Positions 32,238 to 45,659 are shown, numbered from the stretch's first letter. The stretch: DNA of 64,000 nt from Lunularia cruciata (GCA_948567375.1 OX419759.1:41579493-41643492), one strand, 5' to 3'. A program made the numbers and translations. The notes: generated by a model from the letters alone, not told the origin.

Positions 32238-32483
32238 CCATTCCAATGTGACATCCAATGGCAGACATTCAGTGCCTCATTCAACCAAATCTCAACTCTT
32301 AATATTTTGGTGAACCAAGGAACTCTTCCCCTTGATCCTACTATGAGGATCTCTACGCAAAAGTCAGAACCTAAAGTTTTTCCGGCCAAGGTTAGGACCC
32401 ACTTCTCCTTCTTATTCCATTTGATTTCTTTTGTTGCAATTGCAGCTTTTGTAGCTCTATATCAGTCAAAAACCAAAGGTCAA
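32238..32483 (-). repeat. Right arm of ~248-bp inverted duplication
   Basis: The reverse complement of 31280-31528, placed inside A4 integrase. It starts CCATTCCAATGTGACATCCA and ends ACCAAAGGTCAA. Integrase homology resumes immediately behind it (ATTACCCAAAATCAACAAAA, the QNQQKQY block). It is therefore an insertion of an inverted copy, not part of integrase. The open frames 32153-32389 (-) and 32214-32531 (+) read through it and are spurious. Confidence 0.88.
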
Positions 32484-33018
32484 CCAACCATAAGTTGCAA
32501 ATTACCCAAAATCAACAAAAACAATATGTAGATACATATCATTGACACATGGAGTTCAATGTTGGGAATCAAGTCTAGCTATCCACAACCAACCTCACAT
32601 TAGTTGGCCCTCATAAGCTTAGACCTCATTTTATTGGGCCTTTCCCATCCTTTGGCAAATTGGCATAATGGCCAATCACCTTGAGCTATTGTCACACATG
32701 AAGATCCATTTAGTGTTCCAGGTTTCCTTACTACATAGACATACATCCCAATTGCCACACTTTCCTTCCATACAAGAAATTTGACCTTGTGTAACACTCA
32801 TTGATGGCATGAAAGAATATAAAGTCAAATGCATTCTCCATAAACACATCTGTGTTGCCTGCCATCTGCATGTGGAATATCTTGTACATTGAAAAGGGTA
32901 CTTACTATATGAGGCAACATGGGAGCTTGTAGCCAACTTTACATATGCATTGGTGTTAGTGAAATATTTTAGCAATAGCTTTGCAATGAGTACATTGCAT
33001 CTTGAAAGGAGAGAGATT
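32484..33018 (+). pseudogene. Family A integrase C-terminus (A4)
   Basis: Broken frames with KLPKINKNNM, the HMEFNVGNQV-like block, LVGPHKLRPHFIGPFPSF, VFQVSLLHRHTSQLPHF-like and a degraded chromodomain-like end. The polypurine run GAAAGGAGAGAGATT precedes the LTR at 33019. Minus-strand frames (32600-32797, 32676-32975) are shadows. Confidence 0.78.
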
Positions 33019-33124
33019 TGTAATACTATTAGCTAGACATATTATTTAAGCTGAAATCTAGCTTGGTAAAAATCTGGAAGGATTTTATATATGTTGGACT
33101 AAGTAGATCAAATTGAAGTTTCAC
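33019..33124 (+). mobile_element. Family A 3' LTR start (A4), cut by assembly gap
   Basis: TGTAATACTATTAGCTAGAC and 85 further bases of the U3 unit resemble the A3 LTR. The remainder lies in or beyond the gap; nothing LTR-like resumes after 33324. Confidence 0.85.
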
Positions 33125-33324
33125 NNNNNNNNNNNNNNNNNNNNNNNNNNNNNNNNNNNNNNNNNNNNNNNNNNNNNNNNNNNNNNNNNNNNNNNNNNNN
33201 NNNNNNNNNNNNNNNNNNNNNNNNNNNNNNNNNNNNNNNNNNNNNNNNNNNNNNNNNNNNNNNNNNNNNNNNNNNNNNNNNNNNNNNNNNNNNNNNNNNN
33301 NNNNNNNNNNNNNNNNNNNNNNNN
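33125..33324. other. Assembly gap (200 N)
   Basis: Exactly 200 unknown bases, a conventional placeholder length, so the true size is unknown. The flanks do not belong to the same LTR, so the join may be arbitrary. Confidence 0.99.
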
Positions 33325-33894
33325 TAGAGTTTGGGAATAAAAATGGGCCCAATCATCCTTGATAGGTCTAGCTACAACCACCTGTCCATAGTTTTTACAG
33401 CTACACACCCAGTGTGTTCCTAGAGAGAATAGTGCAAATTACAATAATTGGTGAACTCAACATGAATTTTCTAGGGTGGAGAGTTGCAAAAGGAGGTTTG
33501 TGAGTAGATGGAATAGAGATAAGATAGACTACAGGAGATCACATGGTTGGAAGCTCTTTTGGGCACTTATATTGCAACTTGATCATTCTATAATGTAGAT
33601 GTTTCAAGCATTTGCACTTTATATGCAGCAATAGCAAGTTGCATAAATGAAAGAAAGCATTGTGTGATAACTTTGTTCCATTTGCAGTAATTTTTGAGAG
33701 AAAAAATCAAATAGGTGGTATCCATTCTACCACTCTTTTTGAAAAATCTCACTTATTCTTGATCCAAATGCATTTGTAGTCAACTTGATTGGCTTACTTA
33801 GATCATACCATTGAGGATATTTGCATAAAATAATCCATTCTCAAAAGGTAGGAAGGCAAGTTCTTATGTTGACCTCTATTTCTGATTTTGATCT
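33325..33894. other. Unrecognised sequence right of the gap
   Basis: No frame or motif that I can support. The last ~200 bases may be the degraded RNase H region of the minus-strand gypsy relic that begins at 33895, judging only by position. Confidence 0.4.
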
Positions 33895-35470
33895 TTGCAT
33901 AAGAATGATGTTAGGGCTTGTACAAGCCTAGCAAAGGATTTGATCAATCTATAGTAGAAATCAATGAGGACTAAAAAAACTCTTCAATCAAGATTGATCT
34001 TCAAGAGCACTACACTTTTTTATAATTTCTATCTTGTCCTTCATAACATAAATACCTTATGTACTTATTTTATAGCCCAAATTATCAGCATCAACTATGA
34101 AAAAATCATATTTAAAGCTTTTTCCTATAGCTTAATGTATCTTAGAACTTGGGAGACTTGTCTATTATGTTATTTTTTATTTTCCAAGGTTTGACTATAT
34201 ACCAAAATATCATCTACAAACACAAATAAAAAATTATCTAGGTAGGATCAAGGAATATTCACCATTGATCCAATGGTTGTAGTATGTGCATTAGTGACTA
34301 AATGGTATCACTATGTAATGGAAATTGTTGATCTAGTGTAGAAACTGTATTTGGAACATCTTCATTTGCAATTTGGATATGATTGTATCTACTTTGTGAA
34401 TCTAGCTTAGTGAAGCACTTAGTCCCTTTGGAGTTGATCAACAAGTCATCCATCTTAGGGAAAGGATGCTTTTTAGCATATAATAGTCAACATACATCCT
34501 CATACTTCAAACTTTCATCTTCACTAACAAGATTTGAGCTCCGTATAAAGATATACTTGGCTAGATGAATCATTTCTCTATCAATTCCACATCTTGGGCT
34601 TTGAATTCTTCTAGCTTTTTGGAAGGTAGCCTATATGTAGCTTTGTAAGAAAGCATACTCCTACAAAGAACTCAATCTTGTGATTTATCTTTTTCCATGG
34701 TGGCAAATCAACTATAAAATTATCTTGGGATATATCTATATATTCCTCTATTACATCTTTCAATTCTATAGGTTCTCAACCTTTTCTTTGGTGGTATTTA
34801 TAAATCCTATTAACTCCAAGGAATATTATCATGATCATGGATTTCTATTTAATATTCACAAACAAGTGTAAATTTTTATTGTTTGAACTCACTCTACCTC
34901 CATAGATTAGCTTTAGTCCATCTTTAATTTCCTTCCTTGTATCTCTTTTTGGTAGAATCAATGATGTTGCAAGGCCAAGTTATTATAATAGGTTGTTCCT
35001 TGATCCTCACATCATGTTCTACATGCTCCTCATCATATTGAGTTTCAATTTTATGCATATTATCAAGAGGTTGGTGACGTGAGGTTGGTATGTGTTATTG
35101 TGGCTAAATGCAATATCATATTGCCAAGTACCAAATCTTCTACATTCATAACATCTTATAGTATAATTTGGTGTTGATAATTTAAACCTTGTATATTAGG
35201 TTCATCATTCTTAGGTATCATAGCTTGTTGATGTGCATTATGATGTTTCATATTTTCTTAATACAACAATGGAAGCATTACTGCTATTGAACATTCCAAA
35301 ATCAATTGGTAGTGGGTCATTTGACACATCACATGTAGCTTTTTCTTCCTATAAAGAAGGAAAAAAATATTCTTTAGCTAAAACAGTAACCTTATTTAAA
35401 GTCCTTGGTTCTCTAATGAGTATCTTCCTTGGATTTTCATCTTCAATCCCCTCTTTAATGTATTGAATGC
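33895..35470 (-). mobile_element. Ty3/gypsy relic of a third family (gag end to RT)
   Basis: Read right to left. Near 35165-35120 CYECRRFGTWQYDIA is a degraded CCHC knuckle. 34930-34700 gives YIYISQDNFIVDLPPWKKIN and HKIEF, the segment before RT. Around 34650-34560 are ATYRLPSKKLEEFKAQDVEL and PSISLYGAQILLVKM. Near 34470-34370 are HPFPKMDDLLI and CFTKLDSQSRYNHI. The catalytic box FVDDILVYSQT is encoded at about 34220-34185 (both aspartates). VLIDFYYRLIKSFARLVQAL ends near 33905. The order is normal for Ty3/gypsy. Decay is heavy, with no open frame over ~40 codons in sense. No LTRs are seen. Confidence 0.85.
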
Positions 35471-38400
35471 CTACAAAACTACAAAACTACAAAAAACTCT
35501 AATATACTTGTGGACTTTTTCTTTTGAGCTTCATACAAGCCACCTTAAGACATGCATCCATTTCTTCTCCAATTATATTAGTAGATAGTTGTAGTTATCA
35601 ACTCAATTCCAATACTTTAATATGGATGGATCCTAGAGGTCTCTTTTGAGTGCAAAAGGAAACATAGGGTACTAGAAAACCATGCATTGCTCAATAATAA
35701 TACACTAGAATTAATGCATTGACAAAAGGTATAAAAGAAGACAAAACTTGTCTCTAGTATATCCAGATAAAGATTATATTGAAAGTTGTTCCTTGGTCCA
35801 TATCTACATGATCACTTGAAAGAATAACCTGTAATAATCTACAAAGTATAGAGCCTACTATTTTGCATAAAGGAACATGGATCTTACATAAATATGGATT
35901 TTATAAGCCAAGAAGAAAAGCTGTGTTAGGGTATAGAGCATGTAAGTATAAGAAGGACTTCATGTGATCTAGATAGAAAAAGACTAGAATGCATAGTGCT
36001 TGTGTTATAAGAGAGGAGGATAAGGTATTAGCTCTTGTCTAAAGACATTTGAGTAGGATTTTGGTGGGACATGGATGTAAAGGCTTTGTGCGTGTTGTGA
36101 ATACCAGTTAAACATCTTAATAATGATGAGAATTACCATTGGAGATCCAAAAAGCTTAAGGTAGGAAATTGAAGGCCAAAGTCTTTAGACTCAAATTTGA
36201 GATCTTGTTCTCATATTGGTCAGGAAATACAAGATCTTTATATATATATAATGACTTGGTTATAATGGTATTTTTCAAAGACCTTCAATTTTTTAGAAAG
36301 CTCTCATCAATATTATTCTAACAAGACCAATGATATTTCAAGTGCACTTAGTAGAGAGGAATTTGTAGCAATTTATGCTACTTAGCAAAAGGAGAAACTT
36401 CTCAAGATTTGACCACATGCTTTGGATTCTTTCATAGACTTATGTACTTGGACTTAACTTTGTTTCATTAAAATGATCATCGAAATATACTTCTAATAAA
36501 ACAATGATCATTGTAAGTGAAAATATATAAATTTACTTTACATGATTTTGTGCCCAATCTGACTTTATAGTTGTATTCATATTATAAAGCAATCATCCTA
36601 GTAATTTTCTAGAATACTATCACATAGGTCATAAGAGCCTCTTAAAATTTATTCCAAAAAGTACCTAAGAATAGAATAATATTGAGAAGGTACTGAAAAT
36701 TCTTCTGGAAATCCACATTAAGGATTTTATGACTCTTTGGAGTATAATAAGATACTTAAAAATTTTCCTACAAACTTGATGTTGATAAAACTTCTTGAGT
36801 ATTTGGTAACTTTAATAGGAAATTAACTTGGCCTAGATAGTAATGGCTAACTTCAAAGGAGCAAGTCAACACCTATCTTAAGTACATCTCTTCACTCTAG
36901 ACTATCTTCAACTTGCAAGGCATATTCCTCCATTCTTTCTCCCTCACTTCTCTTATTTTATTCCTAAAATTTTTCTTGAGTTTGGTGTTCTTGATTGGCC
37001 TTAATCCCAAGATTTTGATTAATAAATTCTATGGTCATCCTAAATAATCAACTTCAAATCATAAGATTTTAGCATAAATATCATTTCCATTGCTTTATTG
37101 TGTTCTTAATCCTCTAGAATAATATCTTGAATACTATCTTTTCATGAGATGAAGCCATAATGCTTTTGGGCATTACTTATGGTCAACAGGAAATCTTTGT
37201 TGTTTAGATTATAACTTAAATTCTTATTTCTCTTTATTTCTATAATGATAGTGGCAGTAATGGAAAATATCACAACAAATAACCTCATAATTTACATAAT
37301 GCAATTAAAGAGTGTTAGCACCTCATTTAACTATAGGAAGTACATTCTCAATTACAAAAAGTAGAATAAGGTATCTTTTAAGAAAAAGAGAATCATATTA
37401 ATTTTATTACCACCAATAAAGAGATAAATGTAGGAGCAAATAATACTATACTATATCCATGACATGAAAATTTTATACAAGGATATAATACAAAAGGAAA
37501 TAAAGCAATTTTTATGAAAATCAATAGTTATTATAAACTATTTACCAATGCTAATAACAAAAAATTAAACTTAGATTGAATAATTTTATATACATTAAAA
37601 TTTGGATATTTCAAATTTTCCAATATCATAAGACAAACTTAACCAAGTTTTTAGTTAATATTAGAAAGAGTAAATTCAACCAATTTTTGTAAAACTGATA
37701 CAAGGAAAAGAAAATTGATTAGGAATATGCCTAATAAAACAGATCAATCAACACAAGTTTCAATGGACCTGAGAGCTCAACACATACTATACATTAATAA
37801 CTATGTTTTAACATAGGTACAAAATTTCTAACCTTGAACATATTCAAAAAGTAATCATGGTCACTTTACTTAGATTTTGGAGAGAAAAAGTTTCTAATGT
37901 GATTTACAATCACCCTTCCAAAGATTTTGGTAGTCTCATAGTTTTCATCCAAAATGCAAGTTGAAAAATAGATTAATGTTATTTTATCTTATGATGGTAG
38001 ATGGGAAGAAAGATGTGCATTGTAGAATCTCAACTAATATTTTTCAAGATTGTACAAAAGTATATAGAGTTGATTTAAATCGATTATTGCATCTTTGGAT
38101 TATTACATTACTTTAAAATTAAATTAGCTTAAAATAATTTTATATAATTGAATTAATAACATAATAAATCAACTAAAAACAAAAGGCAAAGTCCTATATT
38201 CACTCTAGAATCTCTAGGGAAGATGCCATTTATTACAACATTTGATACAAAAGATACATACATTAACATAGCTGCTATTTAGCATGCTATGAAGAAGGAG
38301 ATATCATATTTGTAGTTTGGATCAAATCAACCATATGAGCTATTAAAGAGGATGATATTAACTTATTCAATGGTGTGAAAGAATGTGTATGAGCTTGCAA

Positions 38401-38669
38401 ATCTCACTGCAAATGTATTTTCTTTGACCTATTAGAGAGTTTGCATTTTGGTTAGAAAATGCTACTTATAATATTTTATCCTCTTACCATGTATTTATTA
38501 GTAGACCTGCCTAAATCTCTGAACCTCCAAAAGAACAAGAAACATTTTGAAATTCTTAATGAAGCTTATGAAGGACTTTATCAAGCATAATAACTCACTT
38601 TAGAGAGCACATAAGATGTTTGCTAAAAGGAAAGATAGCAATGTTCAATTTTAGTGACTACCTTAGATT
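35471..38669. other. Unrecognised AT-rich sequence
   Basis: No supportable gene. 36060-36400 has weak copia RNase H-like wording (SALSREEFVAIYAT) that I would not call. 36237-36250 is a (TA)n run. The rest is very AT-rich with stop codons in all frames and almost no CpG, consistent with old methylated transposon DNA. Confidence 0.5.
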
Positions 38670-39010
38670 GATCGAACAAAAAATGAAGGATTATTATCCA
38701 TTCCTTTGAATAAATGATTATTTACTTAGTCAAGTGGAGGTAGTTTCTACACCAAGTTGGATCTTTGTAGTCAAATATTTGAAAGTACCATCTCATTGAA
38801 GACAAATCAAGTGAGAATTTTGTACAAGATATGGACAGTTTGAAAGGATGATCCTTTGCTTTGCTCTCACCGATAGCTCTTAATGTTCATGGATCAAATT
38901 CATTAGATACTTCATAATATCTATATAAGTATATTATGTTATTTTTAGGAGATGTCACCATCTATAAATAAGCCAAAGGAGAAGACAACTCTCATTTTGG
39001 CAAAGCATTA
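38670..39010 (+). pseudogene. Short Ty3/gypsy reverse transcriptase relic
   Basis: In plus-strand frames with breaks: RLIEQKMKDYYPF, SGGSFYTKLDLCS, NQVRILYKIWT-like, LLMFMDQIH and a segment matching FLDDILIYSK by position (ISILCYF). The order corresponds to the RT fingers-palm (YPLPRIDD, F[ST]KLDLRSGY, the TAFRTRYG block, LTNAPATFM). It is too degraded to assign a family. Only the RT core is recognisable. Confidence 0.55.
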
Positions 39011-42000
39011 TAAAGCTTATGTAGGTAAAATTTCTTCTCAAAGTAAAAGTTTTGTGAGTTTAGAAAGATAAGGTTAACTTCTTAAATCATAAGATTTTAG
39101 GATAAAAAGTCAACAAGGATAAGATTTACAACAAGATCAGATAAGAAGTCAACCAGGTTTTAGCAAATACTCATAAATTATTACATATATCTGGGCATAA
39201 TTTACCAATTTATTAGACAAGGATGTCAAAGTCCAATGAGATGACAAGGAGAAATTTTTCATTTCAAAATCTGAAGAACTAAGTATACTTATCAATCTTT
39301 CAATTAATACAATCCAAATTTACTTTATGTAGTTGAATTTTGATTCTCTTTACTTTCTTACTAAATTAATTAACAATCCGAGATGGTATTACCATATTAC
39401 CTTCATCTTAAGGGAGTAAATTTTTTTGAAAAAATATTCTTTAAATGATTGAGAAAAATAATTTATGCTTTATGCAACCAAGATTTCATAAAATGATCTT
39501 TTGTAAAATCAATTATCATACATGTAGACCATAAGCAATTTCTCTAACCTATTTAGTTAAAGCAATTGAAGAGCTAACATTATTTTTATGAGAAGAAACT
39601 CAAGCTAAATAATATCAAGTTGGCATACAACTAAAAAGTCCTTGATTATTCTAGATGCTCTCACTTGTTGGTAAAATTATCAATAACCTCTAAATTTTTC
39701 AATTTGATCTATCATCAATATTTCCATTGGAGTAATACATGTAGAAGTTACAATAGAAATTCCATAAAGTTTTCCAACTTGTGTTAACTTACCTTACCAT
39801 TATAGATAATGAGTATATTTTGTTTTCTCCCAAAATGGATTAACTCAAGGAAATGAAGTCTACTTTTGTGCAATCATTTTCTATTTTTTGTAAATTAAAA
39901 TAATTATATAATCTCTTAATCTTAGATAATATTGTAGTAAATAAAAACCACTAAAGTAAACAAGATCCACTCATTTTTCTTTTGCATTATGGCAATGATC
40001 AAATAGGGCTTAATGTATTTGTATATTTGTTCAGGCTTGTGTTAGTTACTAGAGGAACAAAGCTTTAAATTTAAAACCATTTAGCCTTCTCAAACTATTG
40101 TTGGCCAGAATCTTACTTCATATTTTGTTAGCATAGGATTGATTCCTTGTATTGGAACATATGAACTTTGATCTTATCATATATCTTGTATTTGCTACTT
40201 AAGCTACACTATAATTCTCATATTTGTTAAGAAATTGACTAAGAGAATCCACTTAGCTTATGCATTTGATACATTTGATATTATTTAATTTTCAAAGCTC
40301 TATTTTTATATTATTACTTAATATCATGGTTTCTTATAGATACTCATTTTGATTGGACCAAGTTCATTAATAAGATTTAGCAAGTATTATTTAAAGCCTT
40401 TGGCACCAAATTGGGTATATCTATTGCTTAGGATGCTTGAATGGATCATTCTCAAGCATGTGAATATCATGGTTATCACTAATACATGGAATTTAAAGTC
40501 TTTTGAAGTGTAACATAGTTCTTGATGCTTTATAGAAGAACCTCCATCATCTTTATAATGTACAATGCACAATCTTATAGTTAAGAATTGGATCACATGA
40601 CAAGGACATCAATAACTTCTAGAAAAGGAATACGTAATAGAATGCAAATTATTCAAAATCATCATAGTTTTTCAGTAAAACTTTATTGTGTAAATTATTA
40701 AACACTTCTAGAAAATACTTTAAAAAGTAATCAAGAAGTTTTATAGATGATTATCTAGAAGGTATTTATAAAATTTCCTATGGATCAAGAAATTTAATAA
40801 GATACTTGAGGAATTTCTCATAGACTTTGGTTGGTAAGACAATAAAGAACCTTTGTAAAAATTGGGAAGGCAAGAACTTAACGGATTGATTTTCTATGAA
40901 AGTAAGCTTTATCACACATCTCACATATCACACCTATCTTACATATAAATAATAATAGCTTGGGCTAGCTCCCATATTTAGAGTATATTTTATTCAATTC
41001 TAGGTATATCTCTTCTCTATCCTTCCTTCTTATTATTTCAAATTCTCTACTTCTATAATATTGGATTCTCAAATTTACTTGTGTTTCATTATTATAAAAT
41101 GAGACACAAGCTCTCTTGGGAGCATAGCCATAGTACTTGGTGTCCAAAGGTTGCACTCTTAATACCAACAAAAAGCTCTTGATGGAAGCTTTCTGATTAA
41201 ACAAAGTAGAAGCAAAACCTATTAAATAAAAGGCTTTGAAACTTGAGTCATAAGGTATTATTTAGGTATGAGTTTGAAAGTACAAAAGAGAAAGGAGTCT
41301 TGGAAATCCAAAAGTAGGTAAATGAGATATAATCTCTAGGTTGGCTTTGGATCCAAACTAAACTCTAGAGAATTTAAAAGTTGATCTGAGGATTAAAAGT
41401 GGATTCTATGGTAAGTATTTGTAACTACAATCTTCGCTCCATTAATTTGAAACTTGGGTGGACAAGTAGTTTTATAAAGGAATGGAGGTTATAAATTAGC
41501 ATAAAATTTTAACCCTACAGGAGACTCTCAAAAATGAAGAAAAGCAACAAAGTACACTTGAAAACTAGTCAAGATAAGAAGTATTTGTTCTGTCCAATAC
41601 AAATATTGCATTATGTAATTATTCTTATAGGCAGAGAGTGGTTTGCATGTCTTAGCCACCTGAAATAGAGGGTGGTTGCATGGACAAAAACTGATTTTTG
41701 TCAATGAAACTTGCATACATCCAAATATAATCATGCGCTATATATACCTCTCTTCCACATGTAACTTATAAATTTTTAACATATGGTCATATGTTATAGA
41801 TACTAGACATGATAAGTTATCAAATAGACATTGGTGAATTCAAAAGCCATAAGTTAACAAAGGTTATGTACTTGCCTTAGGCAAAATGAGTATTCAAAGG
41901 GTGATACCTTATACCTTGACATTGTCATTTAAACTAGTATTTAGTGGTGGTTCTTTTGTAATCACTCCATGATTCATGAGTCAAAATCACAAGCTAGACT

Positions 42001-44560
42001 CAAGTGCCTATATGAATAATTTAGCCATTAGATAGAGAAAATTATAAGGTATAAGGACATTAAACTACATAGATATTACATCCCAAGTCTTAATTGACTT
42101 GCTCATATTAGAAGTAAGTAGTTGGGCTTAATGGGTCAAAATAAGAATAAAGTCAAGGGCACAATCCAAGTGAATATAGTCCTAATTTTTCCTAGACTTA
42201 AAAATGTTGGTGTTTATTTAGTGCAATACAATTTCCAAAATATGAACTTATATCAAATGCATGCTTTCATTCCACATATAAACCAATTCTAGGTGGGAAG
42301 TGCACAATACTAGATATATGAGTAGATAAGACATCCAATTTAATTTGAAGGAAATTTGATGTCCCTTTGTGTTGTGCTGATTCTAATTTCTCCCAAATAA
42401 AATTATGATAAGATTATCTATACTAATAATGGGTAGGATATATAGATCCACTATAAAGGCAAGTGAGGTAAGTAATAGTAGAGAAAGTTAAATGAAGTTG
42501 TAACCTACAAGAAGGATCAGTTACCCATGAAAATATCTACACTTATTATTTCATGTTTGTAAGTAAATAATCTTTCTATGGCAAGTGCAAAGGGATCTGA
42601 GTATGGGATAGAGGAAACTCCATCTTAATGACTTTGAGCAATAGTATATGTTGATTGAAACAATAATCAACAATTGTGGGTAGAGATAGCAAATAGGAGT
42701 AAATTTGAGCAGTAGTAAAATCTTGATTGAAGTGATAGTAATAAGACTAGGTAGAGATAACAAATAATTAGCATGAGGTGTAAATAAAGAGTGTCATTTA
42801 TGATTTTCCTTCTAACTCCATTTACCAAAAAACAATCAAAATATATAAGAATGAATATTATTAACACCATGTTGAATATTGAGCATAGAAAAGGAAATTT
42901 TGGAATTACTTGAGCAAGAAATCTCAAGTTTAGAGCAAAAACATCAAAAGGTGAAAGTGCAACTACTACAAGAGTAGAACAAAAGATTGTGTGAATGAGT
43001 GATCCTTGCTTGGAAAGGCTTCCAAAAATTTGAATGATTGAAACTAAACTCCTCTTGATGTGATGTTATACCTCATATTCAACTATTTTGTAATTTGGCA
43101 AGCATTAGTGTGAAAAGTCTTTGTTCCCACATGTTTGAAGTGGCACAAGTGTCATCAGTTACCAAAGTCAGTTCTTTCTCTAGTGTGGCAATACATTGTT
43201 TGTGTGATTGCTGATGTGGATGACTAACTCTCCAGCCAAAGGTCTACATGGTAGAGTGTGCTTGCAATAGGAGCGTATCCAATCACAATGGACAAAGCCC
43301 ATGGTGTTGGGATAGTTCCACTTTGATGGTCTCCTTTTACCTAAGTACTATCCATGAGTGTGACCAAGGCAAAGGCCTTTGCCTTTTTGACACTCAAGTG
43401 GAACAGTTTTGGGCCCAATATCTTTGGACTAGTTCTTCCTACCACTTCTTTGCTCCATAGCTATGGTTTTCCCTATGGCCGGAGTGTAACCACCTAATCT
43501 TAACTTCTAGCTTTAAGCTTACCTAAAAAATTATCAAACTTCTAAGTAAATGATTAAAAGAATTTAAAAAAATGCATGTTAAGAAACAAAGTAGGCTACC
43601 ACATATTGCATCAAAGAAGATGTTCTAGATCTTCACTAAAGTGTAATTGTGCTTGCATAAAAGTATTAAAAAAACACTATTGGAAGAGAAAATTTGACAT
43701 ATCTAGATAGTAGATGGCATCTTAGAGGTGATAGAATTTTATTTTCTTCATCAAATGTGTACTCCATATCAACTATAAGAATAAAGGCACCAAATCAAGG
43801 TCTCTTTCACATTTATCCTTTACATTACCCAAACAAATAGAGTGGCAATTGTAATTACTCTTCTTGCTACTACATGTAAAAGTTGTCTTACATTTCTTGC
43901 ATAAAGGAATATACTCCAACTCCTTATCTCTACCTCTTCTATGAATTGTGGGCATACCATTGAGATTTGCTTTGTATCCCTTTCCTCCAAAGTCCCAATA
44001 TCTATGGAAAATAATATATTAAGATCTTATTCTTGTGCAACAATTAGTTTGTTATATTTACATACTAGACATACACTCAAATTTCTCCACTCCTACAAAA
44101 TTGTAGAGCTTTCCAATTATTGGTGACCATATTTTAGGAAAATCAGTTTGCTTGTTTAATCCCCTTGGACTGAACTATAGTTAAAATCTCCTCAGATTTC
44201 TTGCCTGATCAACAATAATATGAGTACATCACAGTTTGACTTGAGCTTATGAATATTGTCAAAACAAGATGATCTACTTTTATTTATGTAGGTGGTGTAT
44301 TTAACACTAAACAAATTTTCATTAATTTTAGACTACTTGAAGTCTGCTAAATTAAAGAGATAGTAATACCTGAATCTTTTTTCACAGTATTATACTTCCC
44401 TTTATGAACATTGGCAAACAGCTTTTGTTCTAACTTTAATTCTTGTTTGCTCTATACATGTGTCACTTTGTGAGAAGTCTATAGCCTCTTGAGATCTTGA
44501 GAGTCCTTTCATTAGTGATTGTTTCCGGGTGGGACTTTCACTAATGAAATCCCTAACCTG
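39011..44560. other. Unrecognised, extremely AT-rich sequence
   Basis: No supportable gene on either strand. Open frames of 60-90 codons (40387-40596, 40965-41204, 41528-41734, 42551-42927 on minus; 43248-43460 on plus) are isolated and lack recognisable motifs or plausible splice context. CpG is nearly absent except at 43250-43490. It is probably very old repeat DNA. Confidence 0.5.
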
Positions 44561-45435
44561 CCTCATAATCCTTCAAAACTGAAACCCCTCCAGACCCCCG
44601 GATGCCATTTTCATGACTCGTAAATGGGACCCTTCCCGTTTTCACTTCTGGTTACTCATACAAAGATTTACAGACGTCAGTGCACTGCCCGTAGAAATCC
44701 GTCGATTGGAAACTGAAAACCCCCTTGTGTCTGTATCGCAAGAACCTATGACTTTTAACTTTGCCGGAGACCCGCCAAGATCTTGTGAATTTAGTTTTTG
44801 AATTCTGGACCAGATATGGATTAAAGGCATCCTTAGATTGGCATTTAGATTTCATTGGGGGTTTGAAAGGTTCATCATGGTAATCGCTCTCGAAAAATAT
44901 TTTACAGGACCCTAAAGATAACCCGGCACAAAAATGAAGGGGTCCACAAACATTTGCTTAAGGGAGTGGAATCTTTTCAGGCACTTTCATTTAGTTGAGA
45001 GTAACGAGATGGATTAAGTGAGATTTTCGAGTAATTACATTTGTTACTAATGCATGCCAAGCGGCAGATCGGGTGGAAATGTGCACTGTTCCGAGAAAGG
45101 AATATGACGAGTTTGGATTAGCGACATATGTTACCCGGATTTCAAAACTGAACGCTAATTAAAGTTTGCAGGACGTTCGTAACTCTGTAACAAAGCTGCG
45201 GGGTCACATTTTTCATACCCTGTAAAAATTTACGGACCTCCCGGTACACCAGCCGTAAAGAATTACAGCATCTACCGTACTGCCTGTTTAACCCAAGTCC
45301 CAAGTTTACCAGAAGACTTAACAACCAATCGGAGTAACGTAGCACACGGTTATCATAATTTCAGCAAATTTGTTGATTGTAAAAGTTTCTGAATTATATA
45401 GTTATGATTAGTTAGTCATGTTACCATACTAAATT
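44561..45435. other. CpG-retaining island, function unknown
   Basis: A sharp change in composition: CCCCCGGATG, CCCGTTTTCA, GTCGATTGG, GCGGCAGATCGGG, GCGACATATG, CCGTACTGCC and others within 850 bases. The surrounding kilobases have almost no CpG. Short frames on both strands (44613-44801 +, 44642-44855 -, 45142-45345 -) show no known motif. Unmethylated or low-copy DNA near a gene, or a recently inserted sequence, would look like this. Confidence 0.5.
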
Positions 45436-45481
45436 CCACTACCAAAATCAACCGCTACAGCGGTGTTCCAAAATTCCTTAC

Positions 45482-45630
45482 CTGGCTTTGGTATTACCTT
45501 ATATAAATGTTGCCGGTACATACTCTGCATCTCTTTCATTTCCAAATCTCGATTCAAGTATATTACAAACCTAGAGGTGTCCAGAACAAACTCCCTCGAC
45601 CTCAAGGCATTACTTCTATTTGGCCTAGAT
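45482..45630 (-). CDS. Possible single exon of an unidentified gene
   Basis: A minus-strand open frame (45641-45429) with composition typical of coding DNA: SREFVLDTSRFVIYLNRDLE, then MKEMQSMYRQHLYKVIPKPG. An acceptor-like TCTTCAG precedes 45630, and a strong donor, CCAG|GTAAGG, falls at 45482/45481, giving a 149-base exon. Alternatively the frame reads on (KEFWNTAVAVDFG) to a TAG at 45429. I do not recognise the protein, and no partner exon is evident. It could be a gene fragment carried by a transposon. Confidence 0.3.
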
Positions 45631-45659
45631 CTGAAGATCACTTAATTTCACAATAGCTA

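Noticed and set aside
31280-32483. DNA transposon with 250-bp terminal inverted repeats
   Set aside because: The interior is family A integrase in the correct order, and the left arm contains native integrase bases; no transposase or target duplication.
36237-36400. Copia RNase H-like wording (SALSREEFVAIYAT)
   Set aside because: Only one short motif in broken frames, with no neighbouring copia blocks.
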